A stretch of 8,335 bases of DNA from Burkholderiales bacterium (GTDB lineage Bacteria > Pseudomonadota > Gammaproteobacteria > Burkholderiales > Burkholderiaceae_C), in NCBI GenBank assembly GCA_947453585.1, contig CANGHQ010000060.1, forward strand, positions 1-8,335. The letters run 5' to 3'. The notes beneath the pieces are model-generated. The model did not search any database and was not told the DNA's origin. It saw nothing but the letters and a program-made list of their open reading frames with translations. Position 1 is the first letter of the stretch; each line of letters opens with the position of its first letter. Positions 1 to 6,039 of the stretch are shown in pieces. Position numbers and translations under genes: made by a program.

Positions 1-1
1 C

Positions 2-532
2 TCGGCCTACGCGTCTGAGATTGACGACATGACCTTCGATTCCGAGGGAAAAAACATACTGCGCCAGCGCCTGGCCGCCCGCCGTAAAGAGCTGCCCTTT
101 TTGCGCCAGATGATGGAACTGAGCCCGGAGATGGTGTCCGTGGTGTTTCACCAGGGCTTTCGCTTTAAAAACCCGGCGCTCATCGAGCACGTGCTCAGCC
201 TGGAGTCTGACGAATTCCCCGCCTGGGACACGCTGAGCGACGCCATCGTGCTCGAACCCTGGGCCCAGCAACTGGCCGACGAGTTGTGCAAAGAGCCCAT
301 GGGCGAATGGCTGCTGACGGTGGCCGCCGGCCTGGAATACCTATTTGCAAAGCCTGAGCGCGCCAGCGCCAAGGACCCTGGCGACGAAGAAGATGAAGAC
401 AGCGACAAAGACGCCGACAGAAGCATGGACGGCAACAACGACATGGACGACGAAGAAGAAAAAGACGCCCGCGCCCGCGAAGAAGCCGGCCAGGACTGGA
501 TGGTCGAACAAGGCTTTGACCGCAAAGACTGA
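2..532 (+). CDS. Hypothetical protein with acidic C-terminal tail (probably 5'-partial)
   Basis: I do not recognise this protein. The first ATG is at 29 (167 aa from there), but the frame is open back to position 2, has GC-rich third positions, and the ATG lacks a convincing Shine-Dalgarno, so the gene probably starts outside the window. Numbered from the ATG, residues 1-110 look globular and helical, with an Arg/Lys-rich patch at about 11-20 (LRQRLAARRK) and hydrophobic stretches such as EWLLTVAAGLEYLF (93-106). Residues about 119-150 are almost all Asp, Glu, Lys and Ser and are likely disordered. The protein ends with a short QDWMVEQGFD segment. There is no signal peptide or membrane segment, so it is probably cytoplasmic. 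It is the first visible gene of a same-strand run of three unknown genes, 38 nt before the next. That the ORF is real is fairly certain; its start and function are not. Confidence 0.7.
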   Translation, partial: SAYASEIDDMTFDSEGKNILRQRLAARRKELPFLRQMMELSPEMVSVVFHQGFRFKNPALIEHVLSLESDEFPAWDTLSDAIVLEPWAQQLADELCKEPMGEWLLTVAAGLEYLFAKPERASAKDPGDEEDEDSDKDADRSMDGNNDMDDEEEKDARAREEAGQDWMVEQGFDRKD

Positions 533-558
533 CGCCCGCCCCGCCGCACGCTAACCCC

Positions 559-564
559 AAGGAA
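559..564 (+). promoter_or_regulatory. Shine-Dalgarno of second hypothetical gene
   Basis: AAGGAA lies 6 nt before the ATG at 571. It supports that start and fits the gene being translated from a polycistronic message with the upstream ORF. Confidence 0.6.
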
Positions 565-570
565 CACTGC

Positions 571-1323
571 ATGAACCACCTCGCCCTGATTGCCAAAACC
601 CAAAGCCTGATTGCCGCTGGCGACATCGTGGGCGCCGAGTCCGCACTGGTTGAACTGGCGGACGCCGAGGGCGACAGCGCCCTCTTGGTGGTGCTGGAGC
701 AATTGCCAGCCAAAGACATCTTGGCGGTGATGCGCGAATACGACGATTCCAAAGAATCCGTCATCAACCTGCTGGTCAGCCCGGCCCAGTTTGCCCGCGC
801 GGTGGTCATTGAGAAGCAATACAAAGACCTGAGCCGCACGCATTTGCGCGGCATGGTGAACTCCGTTATTTTTCGCTCGGACGGCGACCCGGTGGCTTTT
901 TTGACCGCGATTGGCGATTTGGAGGGAGGCAGCGAAGCGCTGGCCGACTACTTTGCCGAGCGCTGGAGCCGCGTAGAAGCCTTCGCCCGCACCGGCCACT
1001 TTGAAACGATGGAAGACGACGGCGACATGGTGTCCGAGGCCGAACTGTACGCCAACGCTTACGCCAAAGCGCGCCTAGACGAAGACGAAGTGGCCGACCA
1101 GGACTGGATGCAAATGGCCTACATCCTGCGCTACCAGTTGCCCGACCTGTTCATTGAAATGCTGCTGGTGCTGCGCGCCAAAGCCCGCGCCCACGACCTG
1201 GGCCTGGGCGAAGAAGACGAACTGGAAGACGACGGCAAGGTCGAAACCGGCGACACCGACCGCGGCAAAGCCACCCCCGCCGCCCGCGAAGGGCTGGACG
1301 CAGACGAAGAATCGGCCATCTAA
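571..1323 (+). CDS. Hypothetical acidic, probably helical-repeat protein
   Basis: This is a 250-residue protein that I do not recognise. The start at 571 is supported by an AAGGAA ribosome-binding site. Residues 1-45 read as two amphipathic helices (IAKTQSLIAAGDIVGAESAL), a tetratricopeptide-like or helical-repeat flavour. Residues about 38-80 (LLVVLEQLPAKDILAVMREY, then a helix-rich stretch) faintly recall the helical MgtE N-domain, but no transporter domain follows. A middle acidic patch (147-176) precedes DQDWM at 176-180. The last 40 residues (from about 213) are rich in Asp, Glu, Gly and Lys and are likely disordered. There is no signal peptide or membrane segment. It lies between two other unknown genes on the same strand (gaps 38 and 20 nt), so co-expression is likely. 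The QDWM tetrapeptide and acidic tail are shared with the upstream protein, hinting at a common partner. Function is unassigned. Confidence 0.85.
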   Translation: MNHLALIAKTQSLIAAGDIVGAESALVELADAEGDSALLVVLEQLPAKDILAVMREYDDSKESVINLLVSPAQFARAVVIEKQYKDLSRTHLRGMVNSVIFRSDGDPVAFLTAIGDLEGGSEALADYFAERWSRVEAFARTGHFETMEDDGDMVSEAELYANAYAKARLDEDEVADQDWMQMAYILRYQLPDLFIEMLLVLRAKARAHDLGLGEEDELEDDGKVETGDTDRGKATPAAREGLDADEESAI

Positions 1324-1343
1324 ATCCCCACCGCGCACCACCC

Positions 1344-2573
1344 ATGAAAGACGAAAACCAGAGCGCTCCGAGCGGCATGGCGCTGTTCGACGAGCGCCCC
1401 TTCTTTGAGAAAGCGCTGGCCCACGGCCTGCAGCACCGCATCATTGGCGACGACAAACTGGCCGCCATTCGCGCCGACGCACCCAAGGGCATGGTGCAAA
1501 TTGCGCGCTACTTTGGCAGCGAGTTTTTGCGCCCCGAACTGGAAAAAGCCAAAGACCGCCTCGTCAACCTCATCAGCCTGAACCTGCAACACAGCAGCGG
1601 CGGCGACTTGCAGGTGGCAGCCCAAGCCCTGCGCGAGCATTCACTGCTGTCGCGTTCCAAGGGCGGCTCAGACCTGCTCAAGGCGCTGATCGTGATGCCG
1701 CAAAACACCCACTTTGGCATGTCTGATGCGCGCAGCTTCTCGGACGACCAGATTCCGGTGCTGGAACGCTGGACGCTCAAAAGCTACGCCGACTACCAGG
1801 CCGAATACGCCAAGCGCAAGCACGTGGCCGACGTGGTGGACGCCGCCATCTGGTGCGCTGCGCAGTACGAGCTCGACATTGACGCCCTACAAGAAGAAGG
1901 CAAAGACGCCGAAGCTGTGGTGCGCACCGCGCTGCTTCTGAACTTGACCAAGCGCACTGAAATGCCGGACTGGCCCGCCTTTAACCAGCTCATCGCCGCG
2001 CTGCGCAAAAAATATGCGGCGAGCGGCCAGTTGCCGCCGCTGGTCTTGCCCAAAGGCCTGCCCGCACCCTGGCAGCCTGCCGTTGAAGCTTTGCGCCAAT
2101 CTGTGCTGGCCGACTGGCCGCGCATCATGGACGCCGCTGCCTCGCCCAAAAAGCTGTTTGACCAAACGCCCGCGTTTTTGGGCCGCTATTTCTGGTTGGA
2201 CGACGGATTGGCCGAGGTGGACGAGTTCGAGCGCAGCGTGTCCGCCACCTGGGCCAAAACCACCGGTGGCCATGAGGACGAAGGCTCGCTGCTCACGCTC
2301 TTGCTGTGCGTGGCCGCAGGCAGCGCGCCCAAAACATTGCTTACCGAGAAGGCCGCCAGCGCCCTGGTCCGCAAAATCCGTAAATCCGGTTTGGACAGCG
2401 CCGCGGCCGTGGCCTTTGTGCAAAGCCACGCCCCGGCGCAGTTTCAGGCGGACTATGTGGACATGTGGAAGTCGTTTTTGGAAGAAGCCCTGCCCATCCT
2501 GCGCAGCGATGCGGACTATGCCTTGCACGACGCGCTGGCGCTTCTGCGGCGCGAGTGCGTGGTGGCGGCCTAA
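1344..2573 (+). CDS. Hypothetical 409-residue soluble protein
   Basis: I do not recognise this protein. It starts 20 nt after the previous stop, close enough for shared transcription, although no clear Shine-Dalgarno precedes the ATG at 1344. The sequence is mostly predicted helix with no membrane segment or signal peptide. Recognisable stretches are an N-terminal ERPFFEKALAHGLQHRIIGD (about 17-36), a Gly/Ser-rich turn SSGGDLQVAAQALREHSLL, a Pro-rich linker LPPLVLPKGLPAPWQP in the middle, then KLFDQTPAFLGRYFWLDDGL, and a helical C-terminus ending ALALLRRECVVAA. No nucleotide-binding P-loop, metal-binding cluster, catalytic triad or DNA-binding motif is evident. Third codon positions match the neighbouring genes, so recent transfer is not suggested. 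Its stop codon lies inside an inverted repeat shared with the convergent MOSC gene. It is likely the last gene of the three-gene cluster. Confidence 0.85.
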   Translation: MKDENQSAPSGMALFDERPFFEKALAHGLQHRIIGDDKLAAIRADAPKGMVQIARYFGSEFLRPELEKAKDRLVNLISLNLQHSSGGDLQVAAQALREHSLLSRSKGGSDLLKALIVMPQNTHFGMSDARSFSDDQIPVLERWTLKSYADYQAEYAKRKHVADVVDAAIWCAAQYELDIDALQEEGKDAEAVVRTALLLNLTKRTEMPDWPAFNQLIAALRKKYAASGQLPPLVLPKGLPAPWQPAVEALRQSVLADWPRIMDAAASPKKLFDQTPAFLGRYFWLDDGLAEVDEFERSVSATWAKTTGGHEDEGSLLTLLLCVAAGSAPKTLLTEKAASALVRKIRKSGLDSAAAVAFVQSHAPAQFQADYVDMWKSFLEEALPILRSDADYALHDALALLRRECVVAA

Positions 2574-2591
2574 GCGTTATAGCAAGGCCGC
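2565..2591. terminator. Inverted repeat between convergent genes, possible bidirectional terminator
   Basis: GCGGCCT (2565-2571) is the exact reverse complement of AGGCCGC (2585-2591), with a 13-nt loop that can add two inner G-C pairs. The repeat includes the stop codon of the upstream plus-strand gene and lies 10 nt from the stop of the minus-strand MOSC gene. Neither strand has a run of T after it, so it is not a classic intrinsic terminator. The position suits ending or buffering transcription from both sides, which is inference. Confidence 0.4.
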
Positions 2592-2600
2592 AGCGCCCGA

Positions 2601-3182
2601 TTAGCGCAAGTGCTTGAACATCTTGGCCTGAAAGCGCTCTGGAATGCTGGCGCGACGCGGACCCGGCACCAAGGTGGCCGTCTCGCCCGCTTGTATCGTG
2701 CCCGGCTTGTCTACCGCCAAGTAAAACCCGCACAAGCCCGTCTGCGCCATTTGCTTGGACGCTTGGTTAAAACCCATGGACGCATTGAACTTGAAGCAGG
2801 GCTCGCGCGGCTGGGTCACGCGCAGCGCGCAGTTGGCAAACTGCAACACATCGCCCACCCACACGTCGGTCTCTAGCAGGCCTTGCAGGGTCAGGTTTTC
2901 GCCCAGGGCGCCGGGTAGCAGCGCGTCGTCAATGCCGCCCAAACCCGCGTCCTCTCTGGCCTGGCGCCAGTAGGCGTAATGCTCGCTCGGGTAGGCGTAA
3001 ACCGCCTTCTCAAGCCCGCCGTGTACCGACAAATCGGCCTGCTCATCCACTTCAAGCCCCAGCGCGCCCACGCGCACTGGCCCGCCCACTGCGGTCTTGT
3101 GCATGGCCGAAGGCACTAAGCGGTCGTTGATCATTACCCGGCGCACCTTGGCGGCTTGCACGCCCAATAAATGAAACTGCAT
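2601..3182 (-). CDS. MOSC domain protein, YiiM-like
   Basis: This is a 193-residue cytoplasmic protein of the MOSC (molybdenum cofactor sulfurase C-terminal) superfamily, closest in pattern to E. coli YiiM. YiiM-type proteins help detoxify N-hydroxylated base analogues such as 6-N-hydroxylaminopurine, and the fold handles sulfur or molybdenum-cofactor chemistry. Features seen are DLSVHGGLEKAVYAYPSEHY (50-69), GENLTL (94-99), a domain core VGDVLQF (109-115), and QPREPCFKFN (124-133) with Cys129 at the position of the conserved family cysteine. YiiM is about 224 residues, so this is slightly short at the C-terminus. The ATG at 3182 is chosen over longer readings because AGGAG lies 8 nt upstream. 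It follows the exonuclease gene by 11 nt on the same strand, so the two are almost certainly co-transcribed. The substrate in this organism is not known. Confidence 0.9.
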   Translation of the reverse strand: MQFHLLGVQAAKVRRVMINDRLVPSAMHKTAVGGPVRVGALGLEVDEQADLSVHGGLEKAVYAYPSEHYAYWRQAREDAGLGGIDDALLPGALGENLTLQGLLETDVWVGDVLQFANCALRVTQPREPCFKFNASMGFNQASKQMAQTGLCGFYLAVDKPGTIQAGETATLVPGPRRASIPERFQAKMFKHLR

Positions 3183-3190
3183 TGTGGTTT

Positions 3191-3195
3191 CTCCT
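3191..3195 (-). promoter_or_regulatory. Shine-Dalgarno overlapping the exonuclease stop codon
   Basis: On the minus strand the sequence reads TAGGAGAAACCACAATG. The TAG stop of the exonuclease overlaps the AGGAG ribosome-binding site of the MOSC gene, with 8 nt from AGGAG to the ATG. This fixes the MOSC start and suggests translational coupling, in which ribosomes finishing the exonuclease reinitiate on the MOSC gene. Confidence 0.75.
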
Positions 3196-4417
3196 ACAAC
3201 TGGCGTGGCGCCAGGGCGCCGCTGCGGGCGGCGTATTTGGTCAGCGCATCGACTTTTTCCACCATCACGCTGGCGCTGCGCTGGCCGTAGACCTTGGCCT
3301 TGAGCCAGACGCATTCGGCCTCCAGCGCCGCCTCGTCGCCCAGGCGGGTGTGCCAGACGCGCAACTCGGCGTTCCAGCGGTAGGCGCGGGCTTTGAGCAA
3401 GTCTTTGGCGTCAAAAGGCGCGCCCGTGGCTTGCAGACGAAAAAACGGGGTTTGCGCACCGGCCAGCAAACTGGCCATGGCGTTGGTCTCGGGTGCCGTG
3501 GGCAAAGGCGCGGCCAGCACGGCGAGCAATGCGTGGCAATCCATCTCCGCGCGGTGGGCGTCGTAAAACAGGCCCAGGCCTTGGGCCAGCGCCTCGAGCT
3601 TGCTGGAGCTGCGGCCCTGCGCCTTCCAGTCCAAATCGGCAAACGAGCAAGCCCAGGCAAAGTTGCGAAACAGCGGCAGGCGCGCCTCGCAAAAGGGGCG
3701 GTCAAAGCCGGCGTTGTGGGCAATTACCACGTCCACGTCGCTCATCAGGGCGCCAATGCGCGCCTCGTCCAGGCGCTTGCCCGCCACGTCCGCGTCGGTG
3801 ATGCCGGTAATGGCCATCGCCTCTTTGGGGATGGGCATGCCGGGGTCTTCCAGCTCGTCAAACACTTGCACGAGGCCGACCGGCAGGCCGGTCGCACGGT
3901 CCACGTCCACGCGCAGCAGGGCCAGCTCGATGATTTTGTCTTTGGCGTGGTCAAGGCCGGTGGTTTCGGTATCGAGCACCACCACGCGAACAATGTCTTG
4001 GCCGGCAGCGCTGGGCCACAGCAGGCGCGGCTGCAGGCGGCGCATCACGCGGTAGTCGGGGTGGGCTTCCAGGCTTTGGGCCCAGGCTTCGAGTCCTGTC
4101 GGGGCTACCGAAGGCGCTTCAACGGCGGGCGCTGGGGCTGCAGTTGCAGGCTCGGCTGAGGTCGCAGCGCTGGATTGCACTTCGGCAATAGCCAGTGTTT
4201 CAGCCACCGCATCGGGGGACGCGGAGATGGCCGCCAAGTCGGGTGTCACTTCCGGCACAGGTGCGGACACCGAATCTTGCGCCAGGATTACCTTGGGCGA
4301 GCGCGCGGCGCGCGCCTTCGGGGCGGCAGGCGGCAGGGGGAGTTCGGGGAAAAGCTCGGCGTTGGGGGAGTCAGAAATCAAAGCGGCCACCAGGCAATAG
4401 GTCAGACAGACAGGCAT
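3194..4417 (-). CDS. DEDDh 3'-5' exonuclease (DnaQ/epsilon-like) with N- and C-terminal extensions
   Basis: This is a 407-residue protein (from ATG 4417) with a DnaQ-type exonuclease domain at about 140-305. The catalytic set is complete: Asp149 and Glu151 in DTETTG (ExoI), Asp239 in HNAGFD (ExoII), and His288 and Asp293 in HRAEMD (ExoIII, DEDDh type). ITGIT at about 203-207 is also typical. Such enzymes remove nucleotides from 3' ends using two metal ions, in proofreading, repair or RNA trimming. Residues 20-115 form an Ala/Pro/Ser-rich, probably disordered extension. Residues about 325-380 (FFRLQATGAPFDAKDLLKAR, RYRWN-like AYRWNAELRVWH, WLKAKVYG) form an extra C-terminal module that I associate with stand-alone bacterial epsilon-like exonucleases. 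Alternative starts are TTG 4432 and GTG 4390; none has a strong ribosome-binding site. It is the first gene of a pair with MOSC and is divergent from the flavodoxin gene. The substrate cannot be told from the sequence. Confidence 0.9.
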   Translation of the reverse strand: MPVCLTYCLVAALISDSPNAELFPELPLPPAAPKARAARSPKVILAQDSVSAPVPEVTPDLAAISASPDAVAETLAIAEVQSSAATSAEPATAAPAPAVEAPSVAPTGLEAWAQSLEAHPDYRVMRRLQPRLLWPSAAGQDIVRVVVLDTETTGLDHAKDKIIELALLRVDVDRATGLPVGLVQVFDELEDPGMPIPKEAMAITGITDADVAGKRLDEARIGALMSDVDVVIAHNAGFDRPFCEARLPLFRNFAWACSFADLDWKAQGRSSSKLEALAQGLGLFYDAHRAEMDCHALLAVLAAPLPTAPETNAMASLLAGAQTPFFRLQATGAPFDAKDLLKARAYRWNAELRVWHTRLGDEAALEAECVWLKAKVYGQRSASVMVEKVDALTKYAARSGALAPRQL

Positions 4418-4494
4418 GCATGCGCCGCCCAAGAGCTTAGGATTATTGCCCCTATCATCGACCCCAAACCATGATTCAAGGACTAAAGCGCTCC
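4418..4494. promoter_or_regulatory. Divergent promoter region between exonuclease and flavodoxin genes
   Basis: This 77-nt gap must carry the start signals for both divergent genes. It is visibly more AT-rich than its surroundings around 4439-4458. For the plus strand, TATCAT (4453-4458) is a possible -10 box. For the minus strand, AATAAT (plus-strand ATTATT at 4442-4447) is a possible -10. No good -35 box fits either at normal spacing, so these are weak candidates. If the plus-strand -10 is right, transcription would begin near 4465, which favours translation from ATG 4495 over ATG 4471. AAGGA at 4478-4482 could be its ribosome-binding site, with rather long spacing (12 nt). Confidence 0.35.
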
Positions 4495-4959
4495 ATGCAG
4501 CTTCATATTTTGGTGGGCACGGTCCACGGCAACGCCACCGAGGTGGCCCAATCTCTGGCTTTTTGCGCGACCGATCTGGGTTTTGACGCCCAAGTGCGGC
4601 CCATGGACGGCCTGACGATTGATGTGTTTGCGCAAGACGCCGTGTTTTTGCTGGTCTGCTCCACCACCGGCAGCGGCGACGTGCCCGACAACGCGCAATC
4701 CCTGTACCAAAGCCTAGACCTGCAACCCCGCTACCTGGTCAGCACCCGCTACGGCCTGGTCGCGCTGGGTGACAGCAGCTACGGCGACAGCTTTTGTGGC
4801 GGCGGCAAGGCTTTTGACGCCCGCCTGCAAGAACTGGGCGCCCAGCGCATTGGCGCTATCGGCGAAATCGACGCCATGCAAGCCGACGATGCGCCCACGC
4901 AAGCCCTGGCCTGGTGGACGCAGTGGGTGACGCAGTTGCCCGCGCGCCAGACGGCCTAA
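4495..4959 (+). CDS. Short-chain flavodoxin-fold protein, YqcA/MioC family
   Basis: This is a 154-residue protein with a single flavodoxin domain that binds FMN and probably shuttles electrons in the cytoplasm. The phosphate-binding loop is GTVHGNA (8-14), the second flavin loop is STTGSGDVPDN (56-66), and ALGDSSYGDSFCGGGKAFD (90-108) forms the third. The last two closely follow the patterns I recall for E. coli YqcA (STTGQGDLPD, ALGDSSY, FCNGGKQFD) and, less closely, MioC. MioC supports biotin synthase activity in E. coli; the partner of YqcA-type proteins is less clear. The ATG at 4495 is preferred because the first beta strand begins directly after it and AAGGA precedes it. The ATG at 4471 would add eight residues and has no ribosome-binding site. 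It is divergent from the exonuclease, and a CoA-transferase-like gene follows after 92 nt. No reductase partner is visible in the window. Confidence 0.88.
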   Translation: MQLHILVGTVHGNATEVAQSLAFCATDLGFDAQVRPMDGLTIDVFAQDAVFLLVCSTTGSGDVPDNAQSLYQSLDLQPRYLVSTRYGLVALGDSSYGDSFCGGGKAFDARLQELGAQRIGAIGEIDAMQADDAPTQALAWWTQWVTQLPARQTA

Positions 4960-4997
4960 GCCCGCGACCCAAAACAATTCATCACGCGCGCGCGACA

Positions 4998-5013
4998 CAC
5001 ACCTTTTGGTGTG
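4998..5013. repeat. Small perfect hairpin upstream of the CoA-transferase-like gene
   Basis: CACACC and GGTGTG form a 6-bp stem around a TTTT loop in the 92-nt gap between the flavodoxin and the CoA-transferase-like gene. It sits 38 nt after the flavodoxin stop and 38 nt before the next ATG. No T-run follows, so it is a poor intrinsic terminator. It could weakly separate the two genes or mean nothing. The rest of the gap shows a CG-alternating run at 4984-4994 and no clear promoter or ribosome-binding site. Confidence 0.3.
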
Positions 5014-5051
5014 CTGGCGCCCTTCCCTTCAACCCAACCGCTCTCACCACC

Positions 5052-5969
5052 ATGACCACAACGCCCGCCCCCGCCGCCAAACCCCTGCGCCCCCTCAAGG
5101 GCGTGCGAATCGTCAGCCTGGCCCTCAATCTGCCAGGCCCCGCTGCGCTCATGCGCCTGCAAGCCATGGGCGCGACCTGCGTCAAGTTGGAACCTCCAGC
5201 CCCGGCTGCAGCACCCGCTGGCAGCTCGGGCGACCCCATGGGCCTGTACAACCCGACCGCCTATGCCACCTTGCACCAGGGCATCAAAACCCGCAGCGCC
5301 GACCTGAAAACCGCCGCCGGGCAAAAAGTATTGCATAGCGCGCTGGCCAAAGCCAATGTGTTGATTACCTCTTTCCGGCCCTCGGCGCTCAAAAAATTGG
5401 GCATTGACTGGGCCACGTTGCGCCACCTGTACCCCGCCTTGTGCCTGCTGGAAATTGTGGGCGCCCCTGACGCGCGCGCCGAAGAGCCCGGCCACGACCT
5501 GACCTATCTGGCCGAAGCCGGCTTGGTGCAGGGGATGGACTTGCCGCCCTCGCTATATGCCGACATGGGCGGCTCGCTCATGGCCAGCGAAGCGGTGTTG
5601 CAAGCGCGCCTGGCGCAGCTCAAAACCGGCAAAGGCGTGCGCCTGCAAGTGGCCTTGTCAGACGCGGCCCACTACCTGGCCTTACCGCGCACCTGGGGCC
5701 TGACCACGCCCGGCGCTGCGGTGGGCGGCGGCCATGCGGGCTACCGCGTCTATGCCTGCAAGAACGGGCGGGTGGCGGTGGCAGCGCTCGAACCCCACTT
5801 TGCCAAATCGCTGTGCCTGCAAGCCGGGGTGGCGGAGTCTGGTGTCAAGTCCATGATGTCTGCGGCCACGCACGCGGCCGTTGCCACTTGGGCGGCTAGC
5901 AAAACCCGCGCGCAACTCGACGCGCTGGGCGCAAAGCACGATATTCCGCTGTACACGCTGGCGCGGTAA
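5052..5969 (+). CDS. CaiB/BaiF family III CoA-transferase or alpha-methylacyl-CoA racemase-like protein, short
   Basis: This is a 305-residue protein. The N-terminus LKGVRIVSLALNLPGPAALM (15-34) is the classic opening of CaiB/BaiF proteins, followed by LQAMGATCVKLEPP. GHDLTYLAEAG (147-157) and YADMGGS (169-175) follow, the latter with Asp171 where family III CoA-transferases form the aspartyl-CoA anhydride. His148, Asp171 and Glu247 (in ALEPHF) match the His, Asp and Glu that alpha-methylacyl-CoA racemases (AMACR/MCR) use for proton transfer, so racemisation of 2-methylacyl-CoA is at least as likely as CoA transfer. Family members are usually about 360-400 residues; this one lacks much of the C-terminal part. 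The start at 5052 is chosen because the conserved N-terminus begins soon after it. No Shine-Dalgarno is visible, and an upstream in-frame extension to 4914 would run through the flavodoxin gene. It is convergent with the NUDIX gene. Family assignment is firm; the reaction is not. Confidence 0.85.
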   Translation: MTTTPAPAAKPLRPLKGVRIVSLALNLPGPAALMRLQAMGATCVKLEPPAPAAAPAGSSGDPMGLYNPTAYATLHQGIKTRSADLKTAAGQKVLHSALAKANVLITSFRPSALKKLGIDWATLRHLYPALCLLEIVGAPDARAEEPGHDLTYLAEAGLVQGMDLPPSLYADMGGSLMASEAVLQARLAQLKTGKGVRLQVALSDAAHYLALPRTWGLTTPGAAVGGGHAGYRVYACKNGRVAVAALEPHFAKSLCLQAGVAESGVKSMMSAATHAAVATWAASKTRAQLDALGAKHDIPLYTLAR

Positions 5970-6000
5970 TCACCAGCGCGGCAATCACCAACGCAGTGTT

Positions 6001-6037
6001 GAGACGCGTCTCTTGCCGCGCATCTGAGGCGCAAGAG
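6001..6037. terminator. Palindrome and inverted repeat between convergent genes, possible bidirectional terminator
   Basis: The 70-nt gap between the convergent CoA-transferase-like and NUDIX genes holds two overlapping symmetric elements. GAGACGCGTCTC (6001-6012) is a perfect 12-bp palindrome. CTCTTGC (6010-6016) pairs exactly with GCAAGAG (6031-6037) across a 14-nt loop, ending 3 nt from the NUDIX stop codon. Neither strand has a T-run after the stem. The position suggests a two-way transcription stop, by inference only. Confidence 0.4.
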
Positions 6038-6039
6038 CC

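Noticed and set aside
148..999. 283-codon minus-strand open frame across the first two genes
   Set aside because: It spans the junction of two better-supported plus-strand genes, including one with a ribosome-binding site, and has a Ser-run created by antisense reading of the acidic tail.
1887..2604. Long alternative frames (213 codons minus, 196 codons plus) over the 409-residue gene
   Set aside because: Third-position GC bias favours the 1344-2573 frame. The alternatives are Arg/Pro/Trp-rich or Gly/Gln-rich, as expected of shadow frames.
3182..4159. 325-codon plus-strand open frame opposite the exonuclease
   Set aside because: It is antisense to a gene with intact DEDDh catalytic motifs. 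Its own translation shows no domain and is the usual GC-bias shadow.
4400..4414. Short CAGA tandem repeat near the exonuclease start as a phase-variation tract
   Set aside because: Only about three copies are present, too few for a convincing slippage switch.
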